From Pelodera strongyloides (taxonomy: Eukaryota; Nematoda; Chromadorea; Rhabditida; Rhabditidae): DNA of 64,000 nt. The notes under the pieces were generated by a model that was given only the letters and a program-made list of their open reading frames with translations, was not told where the DNA came from and did not search any database. The stretch covers positions 1 through 64,000 of the forward strand of contig JAANDG010000632.1 in the NCBI GenBank assembly GCA_036852015.1, in the 5' to 3' direction. Below, in pieces: positions 54,660 to 64,000 of this stretch (the stretch's first letter is position 1; each line of letters opens with the position of its first letter). The position numbers were made by a program, and so were the translations under genes.

Positions 54660-55600
54660 CTAATATCTTCCAATATTCGCTGCAGTAAGAAATGCGGTTT
54701 TCGTTAACAGTATTGCAAAAACCTGCATCTTTGTCATTGCAAAATTTGCATACATTTTTATCGTGGGCCGTTAGTGTGTTTAAATTGGCGTGTGCACTGT
54801 TCACTCTTTATGCTAACGCTTTCTTGAGCTACTACATCATTGTTATGTAATCAATATTTTTAGGAATCGAAGGACTGGGTATGGCTCAATCAACTTCTGA
54901 TGAGTGACAGCATCGTCTAGTTCAACGTCGAGGTTATGGCCGACTTTAGGAAGGAAGACGGACCAGGTGGGTGTTTATGACAAATTAAACCAGCCGGGCT
55001 TTGTATCACTAGCTATAACTTTTTATCAAATGAGAGTTACCGTGGATATCCAGGCAAATATTACTGATAGAAGTTGTAGTATGCAAGGGCCTGCGTTGTG
55101 TGGTTTCTCTTAGTGCAGTGCGTGAGTACCGCAGTGCGTGAGTACCGCAGTGCGCGAGTACCGCAGTGCGTGAGTACCGTAGTGCGTGAGTACCGCAGTG
55201 CGCGAGTACCGCAGTGCGCGAGTACCGCAGTGCGCGAGTACCGCAGTGCGCGAGTACCGCAGTGCGCGAGTACCGCACTGCGCGAGTACCGCACTGCGCG
55301 AGTACCGCACTGCGCGAGTACCGCACTGCGCGGGTACCGCACTGCGCGAGTACCGCATTGTGCGAGTACCACAGTGCGCGAGTACCGCTGTGCGCGGGTA
55401 CCCATTGCAACAAGGTTTTTGAAGTTGATAATTGCCTTATGTTGTACTTTTGGATGTGGCACGTTATGTTGCGGAAACGTAGTTAAACGTTAAATATACT
55501 AAGAATACACAGGTTGCCTGCTTGTGTGTGCCATCTAGTGGTCCTAACAACTTTATTGTACGTATGTTAATGTATTTTATTTTATGCTTCTTCATCTATC
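54660..55600 (+). repeat. Duplicated block, copy 1
   Basis: Aligns with 58205-59280: TTCCAATATTCGCTGCAGTA, TAGGAATCGAAGGA, TTCAACGTCGAGGTTATGGC, CCAGCCGGGCTTTGTATCAC, the 16-bp satellite, then CAGGTTGCCTGCTTG and GTACGTATGTTAATGTATTT. A partial third copy (GCGCGTCGAGTTCAACG to GTCAGCCGGGATTTGTCTC) follows at 55610-55705. Confidence 0.85.
55112..55404. repeat. 16-bp satellite array 1
   Basis: About 18 units of GAGTACCGCAGTGCGC. From about 55267 the unit changes to GAGTACCGCACTGCGC. All six frames stay open, which creates false ORFs of up to 134 codons. Confidence 0.95.
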
Positions 55601-56390
55601 GGACGTGAATCCTGCGCGTCGAGTTCAACGCCACAGCTATGGCCGACTTGAGGAAGACGGACGAGGTGGGTGTTTAGACAAATTAAGTCAGCCGGGATTT
55701 GTCTCTAGTTGCCGTTTTGGTGCGGGAAACACCCCCAAAACATTGCCGAAAATGTGCGGAAATGGTGTGGGGCGCAAATTGCGCGCCGAACCAAGAAAAG
55801 TGTTTCCCGCACCAGCTCGGCGCGCATTTTGTGTCCCGAAATGGTGCGGCGCGCAACTCATCGGTTCTCAGTGCGGGATCCCATCATGCCCAAGGACAAG
55901 ATGCAGAATGTGGGTCAATGCTTTATTAAAATGAGGAATAGAATTATAATAACGAGTGAATCATTAGCTCTCTCCTCATTCTTCACGCCTTCGTTTCTTT
56001 TTTCCTCAATTTCCCCTCCTGCTCTCATTCTCTCTCCTTTTTTTGCCCCCCCCCCCCCTTCTTCACTATTTACATTCCTCATAGCTACAGTAATAGTGAT
56101 TTGTAAAGAACATGTAATGTACTATCACGAGCATTTCCATATAATTGCTAGCTATAATACCAGCGCTCTTATGGCCAGCTCATTGGCATCGCTCATTAGC
56201 ATGAGGTATTTTATCCGAATTAGCATGTGAAACTTTTCTCAAAAAATAATGCTGCATACATGATACAAAATTGCATACAAAATTCATACATGCAGCCTAC
56301 ACCTACCCGCAGTCTATGCTATGCAGCATTACACTTGCTTACATTATCCTCATATCATATGACTAACAATTGTTATTTTTTCTTATACTG

Positions 56391-56638
56391 CATGAGGCGT
56401 TCGGGATGCGGAATTCCGGAAAAAAACTTAGAGTGGTTCGAGATAATAGGTCGGAAATGGATTACATTTCTACAGTAGATAAGTGAATTTAAATATCCCG
56501 CTTTGCATTTTGGATTTGCATATAGTTCATTTGTAAATCATGCTTGCATATCCATTTTCTACTGTGGAAATGTAATTAATTTCCGAGCCCCAATCTCGAA
56601 CCACTTTTGAAACGTTTTTTGTTCGGAACGCGCCCTCA
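56391..56638. repeat. MITE, family H
   Basis: GAGGCGTTCGGGATGCGGAA at the left, TTCGGAACGCGCCCTC at the right. Inner arms GTGGTTCGAGATAATAGG and its mate GAACCAC, plus CATTTCTACAGTAGA/TCTACTGTGGAAATG. Confidence 0.75.
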
Positions 56639-57142
56639 ACTAGCAAAATGAAATTGACCATGTTCTGTATAATCGCAACACTGAATTTGCATCCAAGTAT
56701 CAAACAGGCATCTCATGTGCAATTCACAGCAATTTCCGCTTATAGGTAATGCGTCATGCTGTTAAAAACCCACAGTGCATGCATTCTTGAAATGCACTCT
56801 TGAAAAATGGCCAACGGCCGCTAATACTGACTATAAATATTCTCGTGTAGTTTCCAGGTACGATAAATTGTAGTTCCATGGTAGATTTTCCTTCCAAGTA
56901 AAAAATACTTGGAAGGAAAATTGGAATTGGAAACCGCCATTAATTTTGAATTACGATTCTTCTTTGTTTTAGGTTTGATGAAGCTAAGCGATGGTCTGCC
57001 AGTCTGTGAGGTCTTCATCTAACGTGAATGGTTGGAAAGCCACTACGAAAAGAATGAGACTACGATAAGGAGCATGAGTCAGTGTGGGTGTGGAGCGTGA
57101 GTCGGAACATGAGGTCAGTGTTTAACTATACTCTCTTTCTCT

Positions 57143-57145
<3 letters not shown>

Positions 57146-57195
<50 letters not shown>
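57146..57195. repeat. CT microsatellite
   Basis: About 22 CT units, followed by a pyrimidine-rich stretch to 57240. Confidence 0.95.
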
Positions 57196-57196
<1 letters not shown>

Positions 57197-57349
57197 TCCT
57201 GTCTCTCCTCTTGCTCTCATGCTCTTCATTCTCTTTTCCTATGCATATCTCCATGTTTGGCTCTACTAAATCCTGAATTTGGATTCTGTTTAGTAAAGAA
57301 AATATGTCATCTAAACATTCGATCCACCTTGATCTCCAAATGTACCTGA

Positions 57350-57478
57350 GGCCATATTCAACACTCCCATTCCCTCGGGGAAATAGTCTCTGGGGTCAGA
57401 AAATAGCATTCTAATGTGAGAGACGCAGAGAAAAAGACGGGGAATCCCCATAGGGAATTGAGTGGTGAATATGGCCTC
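57350..57478. repeat. MITE, family V
   Basis: GAGGCCATATTCAACACTCC at the left, GAGTGGTGAATATGGCCTC at the right. Orientation is opposite to the copy at 4022. Confidence 0.8.
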
Positions 57479-58336
57479 TGCATCTGTTTTTCGCGTACTT
57501 CATACAAATTAACGCCATCCCTCACCGTCTGATTAGAATAAAAATTATCATGCGGTAACGCATAGAAATTTAAGTGCCTTTCATGTGTTTTCCAAGAATT
57601 TTGAAAATTTACAGTATTTTGGAAATACACGAGAATTTTTTTCTTTTTTTTCTTTTTTTCATATTATATATGCAGGTTTCGTGCAGAAATATCGTAGTAC
57701 TGACCGAATCACACCGAATTGTGGGATATTTTTGCAAGAAATTTTGAGACGTGTAGAAAATTTACATAAACAAAGCAGATGTGCCAATTAGCATATGATT
57801 CTGTTTAAAAGGAGTGTCTGTTTTGGGAGCTTACCAGTATTCACCTATAATGCCTGCAATGGGTATGTTGTGCGTTGTGCTCCCATTTTCTTTGCATAGG
57901 TCTTCGTCAACACAAAGTTACGTGTTTTTGAAAATTCTTTTAATGATTTTTGCACTGTTCTCGGCTCGGCCGTGTCTATGTCTGTATCTAGGTTTCCTAC
58001 TGTTTCTTAGTCTTTTTCATTCGTTGTCGGCAATGTTTAGACTTTTCCATAGTATTTCCAAAAATATTTGCGTGAAACCGTCCACTTCCCATTCCCTTAC
58101 GGTTTCTAGAAAGTTAAGCATACATATTTTACATGTACCGTACCCTAATTTTGACCTAAGTAAGTATACGATAATGTCCCCAACGGTGAAAGTACCAGAT
58201 TTGCTACTTAGTTCCAATATTCGCTACAGTAAGAACAATGTCGCTAACCGTGATGCGAAAACCTGGACCTTTTGGAAATTGTGGCGTAAATTTATATACG
58301 AATACGTGGGCCTGAGCCTTTAGTGTATATCATTGT

Positions 58337-58518
58337 TTAAAGTGAAATGCCGGCCGATTTTTGAAACGCATCTCAAGTACTTGCATTCATATGCGCGTAT
58401 GCAAAGTGTTGTCTAATTGGGGTCTAGTGTGTATTCTAATTTATGTTCATTTGCATAAGCTGCATATGAAAGCAGGTGTACACAATGAGTTTCAAAAACC
58501 GGCCGGTATTTAGCTTAA
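58337..58518. repeat. Family A MITE inside duplicated block 2
   Basis: TTAAAGTGAAATGCCGGCC at the left and GGCCGGTATTTAGCTTAA at the right. Copy 1 of the block shows a single TTAA at 54780-54783 at the matching place. Confidence 0.85.
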
Positions 58519-58811
58519 AATTGCTGGAATCAATTTTTTTTAGGAATCGAAGGAACGGGTATGGGGCTTGGAACAACTTGTGAACTTTTGATAGGCGAGG
58601 GCGCGTCGAGTTCAACGTCGAGGTTATGGCCGACTTGAGGAAGGAAGAGGGACCAGGTGGGCGATTAATTTATGACAAATTAAACCAGCCGGGCTTTGTA
58701 TCACTAGCTATAACTTTTTACCAAATGAGAGTTACTGTATGAAATACAAACAAATATTATTGATAGAAGTAGAAGTTGTATTGTGCAAGGGCCTGCGTTG
58801 TGTGGTTTCTC

Positions 58812-59024
58812 TCCGTGCAGTGCGCGAGTACCGCAGTGCGCGAGTACCGCAGTGCGCGAGTACCGCAGTGCGCGAGTACCGCAGTGCGCGAGTACCGCAG
58901 TGCGTGAGTACCGCTGTGAGCGAGTAGCGCACAGCGCGAGTGCCGCAGTGCGCGAGTGCCGCAGTGCGCGAGTACCGCAGTTCGTGAGTACCGCAGTGCG
59001 CGAGTACCGCAGTGCGCGAGTAAC
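58812..59024. repeat. 16-bp satellite array 2
   Basis: About 13 units of GAGTACCGCAGTGCGC with more variants than array 1 (GAGTGCCGCAGTGC, GAGTAGCGCACAGC). Confidence 0.93.
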
Positions 59025-59280
59025 CATTGCAACAAGGTTCCTGTAATTGTTAATTGCATTATGATGTATTTTGGGTGCGGACGTTTAAGATTACTGATAA
59101 CGTGAACGCGTAGTTATGTTGCGGAAGCGTAGTTAAACGTTAAACTATACTAAGAATGTACAGGTTGCCTGCTTGCGTGTGTCAGATTTCTATTGGTCCT
59201 AACATCCTTATCGTACGTATGTTAATGTATTTTATTTTATGATTCTTCATCTATCGAACGTGAGTCCTGTCAACAGCATC

Positions 59281-61006
59281 GAACAGTACGATGGAAGGTT
59301 GAACCATTTACCAAGTTTCAGAAAGGTCTGTCATTAAAGATTAAAGACTAGATTAAATTAGTGATTAATATTAATATTAAAAGATTTTTGTTTGAAGATT
59401 GCTGATAATTTAACCGAGGATTAATGAATAGCTCATCACTCATCAGCACATCCTCCTCGCCTCATGCGAGTGTTACTGTATGTGCGACCTCACTAATTAC
59501 TACTTTACTAATTTACTTTAGTTTTCGCCGCGTAAGAAGGAGCTGAACTCCGGAATGCAATACTACTGCAAATTCGACCTCAAATATGAAATTTGTTGTT
59601 ATTTTTATTTTTATTTGATATTTCAAGGTTTCTTCCCCGACGCTCCCTACCCGGACAAGAAAATAAAATTTGTGGGGTAGGGAAAGGGGGTAGCGTTTGT
59701 GAAAAGTAGGGGTTTTAAGTTGGAATCTGTTTGTCCGTGTGGAGCTCCTATTTCTTTACTTGACCGAGTTATTTTGTTTCGAGTCCGAATTTGGTGGAGC
59801 TTGTGCATATGCATTTGTGGGGGCGGGGATAGAAATTTGTATTTTGCTTGTATCACTGTAAATTTGCTATTTGGTTGAGGTTGGAACCTTGTTTGTGGAA
59901 CATGCGTAACTGTGGTAGTTGCAACCACAGGAGAGTGAAAACCCCGATTTCGCCCCTATGAAGACCCGATTTTTTTGAGGGACTTGATCAGGGCGAAATT
60001 TTTGAGCAAAAATCGGGGCGAAATCTTTTTCTTTTTTTTGGTTTCCCATGCATGACCTTTGCATATACGGTCCCCGCGTTGCATACTTTCGGCCACCGGG
60101 GTTGTGATCCTGTGGCTGTTGAATATATTGTCTAGTGGTGAATCTGTTGTCTATTTATGGGTATGTGTAAATTTTATGTTAAATATGAACTTGAGTGGTG
60201 TGATCACTTGGGAAGCATTATTTTACTATGTGTATTTGTGGAAATACTATTATTGGGGAAATTATTCATTCATAATATTCTGCTGCGAGATTGCTCCTTA
60301 TGGGTTGTACTCGATGGGCAGATTCTTTCTGCGGACCATTCCGTATCCCTGATGCCACTTACGGCGGAACCACTTGCAGCACTTTCAGGGGTGTAGGTCA
60401 GATGGTAATATGTTCTCACCCGGGGTATTCTCAGCGCGCGCCGAGCTCTAGTCGATTTGGGCAAAATAACGATAATTTTGTAAAATTTTTTGTTCGAGTT
60501 GATTGGAGAGAGAGCTGTCAAAATTAGAGGGTCCAGTGAACCAAAAGGTTGCTTTATGTATGAAGCTATCCCGCTGCGTAGTTATCGTTGCAAGTTGCGT
60601 TTCATATCTCACCTTGGATACCTTGAAGACCGAGAATCTACACGAGAATATCTGCAGACCATTTTTGTGGCAGGTAGTCACGGGACCATTTTTTGCATTC
60701 TCACCTCGACGGTTGCGTACGAACACAATTATTAGCACATACATAGGAAATGGATGACGGTTGACTTTTTTTCATGGACAAACCCATTTGGTACCCTCCT
60801 CGTAATCATATGGTGACCAAGTTTCATTGAAAACCGTCATCAACTGGTCGCCAAATAATCACGAACCAGTCACCAGATGGTTTTTTTCGACAAAGACAGT
60901 TTGGTGACGGTCCGTATGGTATGGTCAATTATTTCGTTTTCCTGTGTATATTAAATCACAGATAATATAACATGATTCTATTAAAACTTTATTAGCTTTG
61001 ATTTTG
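59281..61006. other. Spacer before lectin 3
   Basis: 59590-60000 is G/T-rich with GGGTAGGGAAAGGGGG and repeated GGGGCGAAAT-type words. A family R repeat is at 60757-60915. AATAAA (minus strand, 60988-60993) lies 14 bp past the lectin 3 stop and should be its poly(A) signal. No gene recognised. Confidence 0.5.
60757..60915. repeat. Repeat family R
   Basis: CAAACCCATTTGGTACCCTC, GGTGACCAAGTTTCATTGAA and GACAGTTTGGTGACGG match the copies at 39375 and 49530. Confidence 0.6.
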
Positions 61007-63602
61007 TTATGAAGCATATGTTTTGCAGACAAAGTAGGCAAACTGAGAGGAGGGCGAGTAGTTGGTCCAGCGTCCGAAGTTGGAGCAGTAGCTGTTCGAT
61101 ACCAGCTGAAAGTAGGGTTATTTTATTCACAGTGATATTGGCATATATGAATTGCACCGCAAAGTTTGGCCGTAGAAAATTAGCGCATGACAAAATTAGC
61201 GTAACATTGTACATCACTTAGTTAAAGCGAAACACCGGCCGGTTTCTGAAAACGTACACGAAATACCGGCTGATTTTTGAACGAATACGATACGTTGTAA
61301 TCCAATGTAGTTAGTGTTTGCAAAGTACTGCGCGATACTGCGCGATACTGACTGATTATATTCATTTGCATACAACACATGGGAAGGCAGGTCGAAAATA
61401 CGTGAAAGACGGCTGTTATACAGCTTTAAATTCGTTGGGCTCCCGTGAATCCTCAAGCGTAGTACCAACCGCTAAACTTCCGGACTTCTGGTTCGACGCG
61501 CCGTCCAGGTTATTATAGTCAAAGTTGGTGCCGTCAGTCCAGCGCCACTGGTCGGAATAGTAGCCGCCGATCCACGTACGATACGAGGAATATACGGCGT
61601 TGCTGGTACAACTCGAAGCGATGGACAGCGTCAGACCTGAAGTGCACATTAATAAGCCTGCCTCGGCTGTACATAAAATTCTCTGGTAAGCAGGCAATAG
61701 TTCATGGATTTTTTTATATGTACAGGTGTTAGAAAATGGATATATTTTGCTGTAGATACAGCCATTGAGTGTGGATTGCAAACCTCGAGATGTGGCACGT
61801 TCGCGTTGGCAGAGCTCTCGTTCGACGTTTTATATTTTTATCATAGGTTCTTTTGTAAGACTAAGACTAAGACAGGGGCTGTGCGGCTGAGCTCGGCCCC
61901 GCCGCGCAGCGTATTTGGGGGCCTGTCCCTTTTAAACGTGATCTGTACCTGTACGTTGCATGGTTGCATGTTCATAACGGCTGTAGATCTTACCAGCAAT
62001 GAAGTTGCTCTCCCGAAGCGAATGCACTGAAGCAAGACTGGTACCAAGGAGTGCGCACACATTTTCAGCTGCGTAGTATGAAGCGTTGCGACCAACCTAG
62101 ATTTCAGTACAATTATTAACGTTTACGTGTGAACAGCTATAACTAAATGTACGACAAAGCTCAGCTTCCAGACCTGTGTTTTCTATATAAATGTAAAAGG
62201 GGAAAAAACTAACAAAGTAGCACATGTTTGTCTCAGCAAAGTAGTTCCATCCGGGACGGCACTTTCCACCTAAAGGAACAAATACAAAAAAAGATAGCAA
62301 CAATTATTTAGCTGGGCCTCTTAAACAAGCCTAGCTTGTGTGTGTGTGTGTTTTTCTCTTTCTTCTTCACTGTATATGTGTTCATTTTATTGAATAAAGA
62401 GTTATATATATTAGGTGATAGACACATTACGCAAAACCAACGATGTGCGAAAAACATATCAGGCGTAGTGTATTGTGTAGCCTCGTATCTCACCAATTTC
62501 CGGAGAAGGCTTGGTGTTATTAAGAGTCGGGAAAAGGCATGAGAATGGACTTTGTACTTGACAATCGGTGGAGTACCATAGCAGGTCGGCCGTGTTCAAC
62601 GTTACACAGTCGACTCCGGGCCTCGGATTGCCTGAAATACAGTAGTTGAATCTGTTTGAATTGTACCTCTTTGTGAAAATTATCATTAAATTAAGATTAA
62701 TAGGTTGTGTTTGTACCTTAGCATCAGTTGTGATATTTTATCGATACTCATCCTATGAGCATGTAGATATTTTGGGCTTATGATGTTTACCTTTACACCT
62801 ATATTGTGCTATTGTTGTTGTATGTGTGTGTATGTATATATGTATGTATGTGTGTGCGTGTGTGCATGCATGCGTGCGTGTGTGAGTGTGTGTTTGTCTG
62901 AGTGTGTCTGTGTGTGTGAGAGTGCGTGTGGGCGTGATGTGCGCGAGTGGTATTGACCAAGAGCTTACCAGCACTGAAGCGCAGATATGTTGCATCGCTA
63001 CCGTCGGCCCATCTCCAGATACCGTTCGTTCTGCGCAAGCCCAGGCGTACGTTTTGCCCAGAAGCACCGTTTTCTATAAAATTTGGTTTCATCATTGTCG
63101 GAATTGCAGCAGTCAAGTACCAGGCATTGAAGTTTCGGGTTTACCCTTGGATCGATCTTGGTTTTTTTCAAAAGGTACACACATTTTAATTGATCGATCG
63201 CTAGTCGTACATTTATTTTGAGATATTTATTTGCTTTTATTTTGACTATTACTGGGTTGTGTGCTTTCGCACGGCAAGCACGTCCATTGTAAGTCTTTAC
63301 TCAACTAATATGTGCTACGGTTAACGTTGCATACACATACCCTCGTAGAGGAAGCTCACGGCCAGGCTGTTTTCGTAGGCGTTGCTTATTTTGAGCAAAT
63401 GTCCATTTGCCGATCTGCAGAACAACTCGCTGCTATCGTAGGTGGCCTTTCCTGAATACATATCCGGTAATACGGTAGAACAGCCTGTTTTTGAAGTGTA
63501 GACGCTATATTCCCATGTAGTACATACAAAAGAAGATGTCTATAATCAAAATGTCGAAGAAGTATGAGCAATTGACTAGGGACAAGCTGATTGTAATTAC
63601 AA

Positions 63603-63671
<69 letters not shown>

Positions 63672-63809
63672 AAGAGAGAGATTCAGCTCACCATTCTTCG
63701 AATTGTAGATACATTTTTGGAAAGAGCTTGGCTCGTAAATTGAATTCTCAGGGATTGGACAGTCCGTGTCGGAAAGAACACAGTACACGAGAGCGGCCGC
63801 CAGGAGTAC
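61007..63809 (-). CDS. Secreted double C-type lectin domain protein 3 (start exon not seen)
   Basis: Exons on the minus strand: 63809-63692, 63451-63341, 63073-62969, 62631-62494, 62269-62214, 62096-61994, 61636-61470 and 61105-61007 (TAA). They are all in phase, giving 298 residues. VLLAAALVYCVLSDTDCPIP is the signal-peptide core; a short start exon, as in lectins 1 and 2, must lie upstream, possibly beyond base 64000. Domain 1: CIYNSKNGKATYDSSELFC, GIWRWADGSDATYLRFSAG, then DLLWYSTDCQ and FSCLFP. Domain 2: GGKCRPGWNYFAETNMCYF, CALLGTSLASVHS, TWIGGYYSDQWRWTDGTNFD, WTNYSPSS then YFVCK. WxWxDG and the terminal Cys pair fit C-type lectin folds. No EPN or QPD triplet. This copy appears intact. 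Confidence 0.88.
61222..61429. repeat. Family A-related MITE, rearranged
   Basis: TTAAAGCGAAACACCGGCC, followed by a second partial start GAAATACCGGCTGATTTTTG, and GGCTGTTATACAGCTTTAA at the right. It lies in the last lectin 3 intron. Confidence 0.65.
62818..62936. repeat. TG/TATG-rich microsatellite
   Basis: GTATGTGTGTGTATGTATAT and further TG runs, in a lectin 3 intron. Confidence 0.9.
63606..63680. repeat. AT then AG microsatellite
   Basis: About 25 AT units followed by AG units, ending 12 bp before a lectin 3 donor. Confidence 0.95.
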
Positions 63810-63876
63810 CTGGAAATACTCCCATGAAACTGAAAAAACAAAGTCAGGTTCTTTTCTAGCGGTATCGCAGTACATG

Positions 63877-63950
63877 CCAGGGCCGAGTGGTCTAAGGCGC
63901 TGGTGTACGTGTTCAGCCAATGTCGTAACTTCGATTCCTGACCGGTGCCT
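63877..63950 (+). repeat. tRNA-like sequence (Leu/Ser type; SINE or relic)
   Basis: GGCCGAGTGGTCTAAGGCGC is a typical class II tRNA D-arm (box A 63888-63899). ACTTCGATTCC (63928-63938) fits box B. The T-stem does not pair properly and no long variable arm is evident, so a SINE head or tRNA relic is favoured over a functional gene. Confidence 0.45.
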
Positions 63951-64000
63951 TTATCTTGCAAAGTTAATGTACGTTGTGTTTCCGTATGTAAATTCGTGGC

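Larger units (their letters stand above)
55706..58204. other. Repeat-rich spacer
   Basis: Contains an inverted pair GGTGCGGGAAACAC/GTGTTTCCCGCACC (55718, 55800), a polypyrimidine and C-homopolymer tract (55980-56070), a family H element (56391-56638), family GTTTCCAAG relics (56826-56940, 57580-57760), a CT tract and a family V element. A 169-codon frame at 57814-58323 has no supporting feature. Confidence 0.45.
58205..59280 (+). repeat. Duplicated block, copy 2
   Basis: Same order of words as 54660-55600, but with a family A MITE at 58337-58518 that copy 1 lacks. Ends with GTACGTATGTTAATGTATTT and CATCTATCGAACGTGAGTCC. Confidence 0.85.

Noticed and set aside
55009..55493. Open frames of 78-134 codons on both strands
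   Set aside because: They arise from the 16-bp satellite, which leaves every frame open. The peptides are just 16-residue repeats and have no other support.
57814..58323. 169-codon plus-strand frame
   Set aside because: It runs into the duplicated block, has no homology that I recognise and no splice or promoter context. Low-complexity hydrophobic composition explains its length.

Overview
The window is nuclear DNA from a nematode, probably a rhabditid or diplogastrid. Genes are split into many small exons with TTTTCAG-type acceptors. One gene is a two-exon cuticle collagen with a nematode-type N-terminal block. Three secreted double C-type lectin genes lie in a row. Several genes have a 3' splice acceptor just upstream of the ATG, as expected for spliced-leader trans-splicing. 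The species cannot be fixed from sequence alone. Gene models were built by joining reading frames with intron phase by eye, so exon edges may be off by a base or two.

Layout. 274-6440 (+): 3' part of a TFG-1 homologue, starting inside its PB1 domain. 7406-12136 (+): SPT3 (SAGA subunit), with a Merlin transposon in one intron. 12584-18261 (-): eIF3 subunit E, a complete 449-residue model. 19332-20769 (-): AMPK beta subunit. 22454-24972 (+): an unrecognised four-pass membrane protein. 26954-28690 (-): cuticle collagen. 29147-29551 (-): two exons of an unrecognised protein. 29816-40479 (+): replication licensing factor CDT1. 41616-45511, 46593-51158 and 61007-63809 (all -): three paralogous lectins. 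The first lectin is broken and the second has a shifted start exon. 53687-54448 (+): a single-exon ORF that looks like the ORF1 of a LINE-type element. 54660-59280: a duplicated block carrying 16-bp satellites.

The genes do not form one pathway. They are conserved housekeeping genes (secretory pathway, transcription, translation, energy sensing, DNA replication) next to a fast-evolving lectin cluster. The two left lectins share promoter sequence with ACTGATAA (GATA-factor type) sites, which suggests intestinal expression.

Repeats dominate introns and spacers. Several families of small inverted-repeat elements are bounded by TTAA, and none has a transposase here. The most unusual observation is in eIF3E: a 33-bp tandem repeat spans a 5' splice site and gives four in-frame donors. 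I found no clear new multi-gene system.
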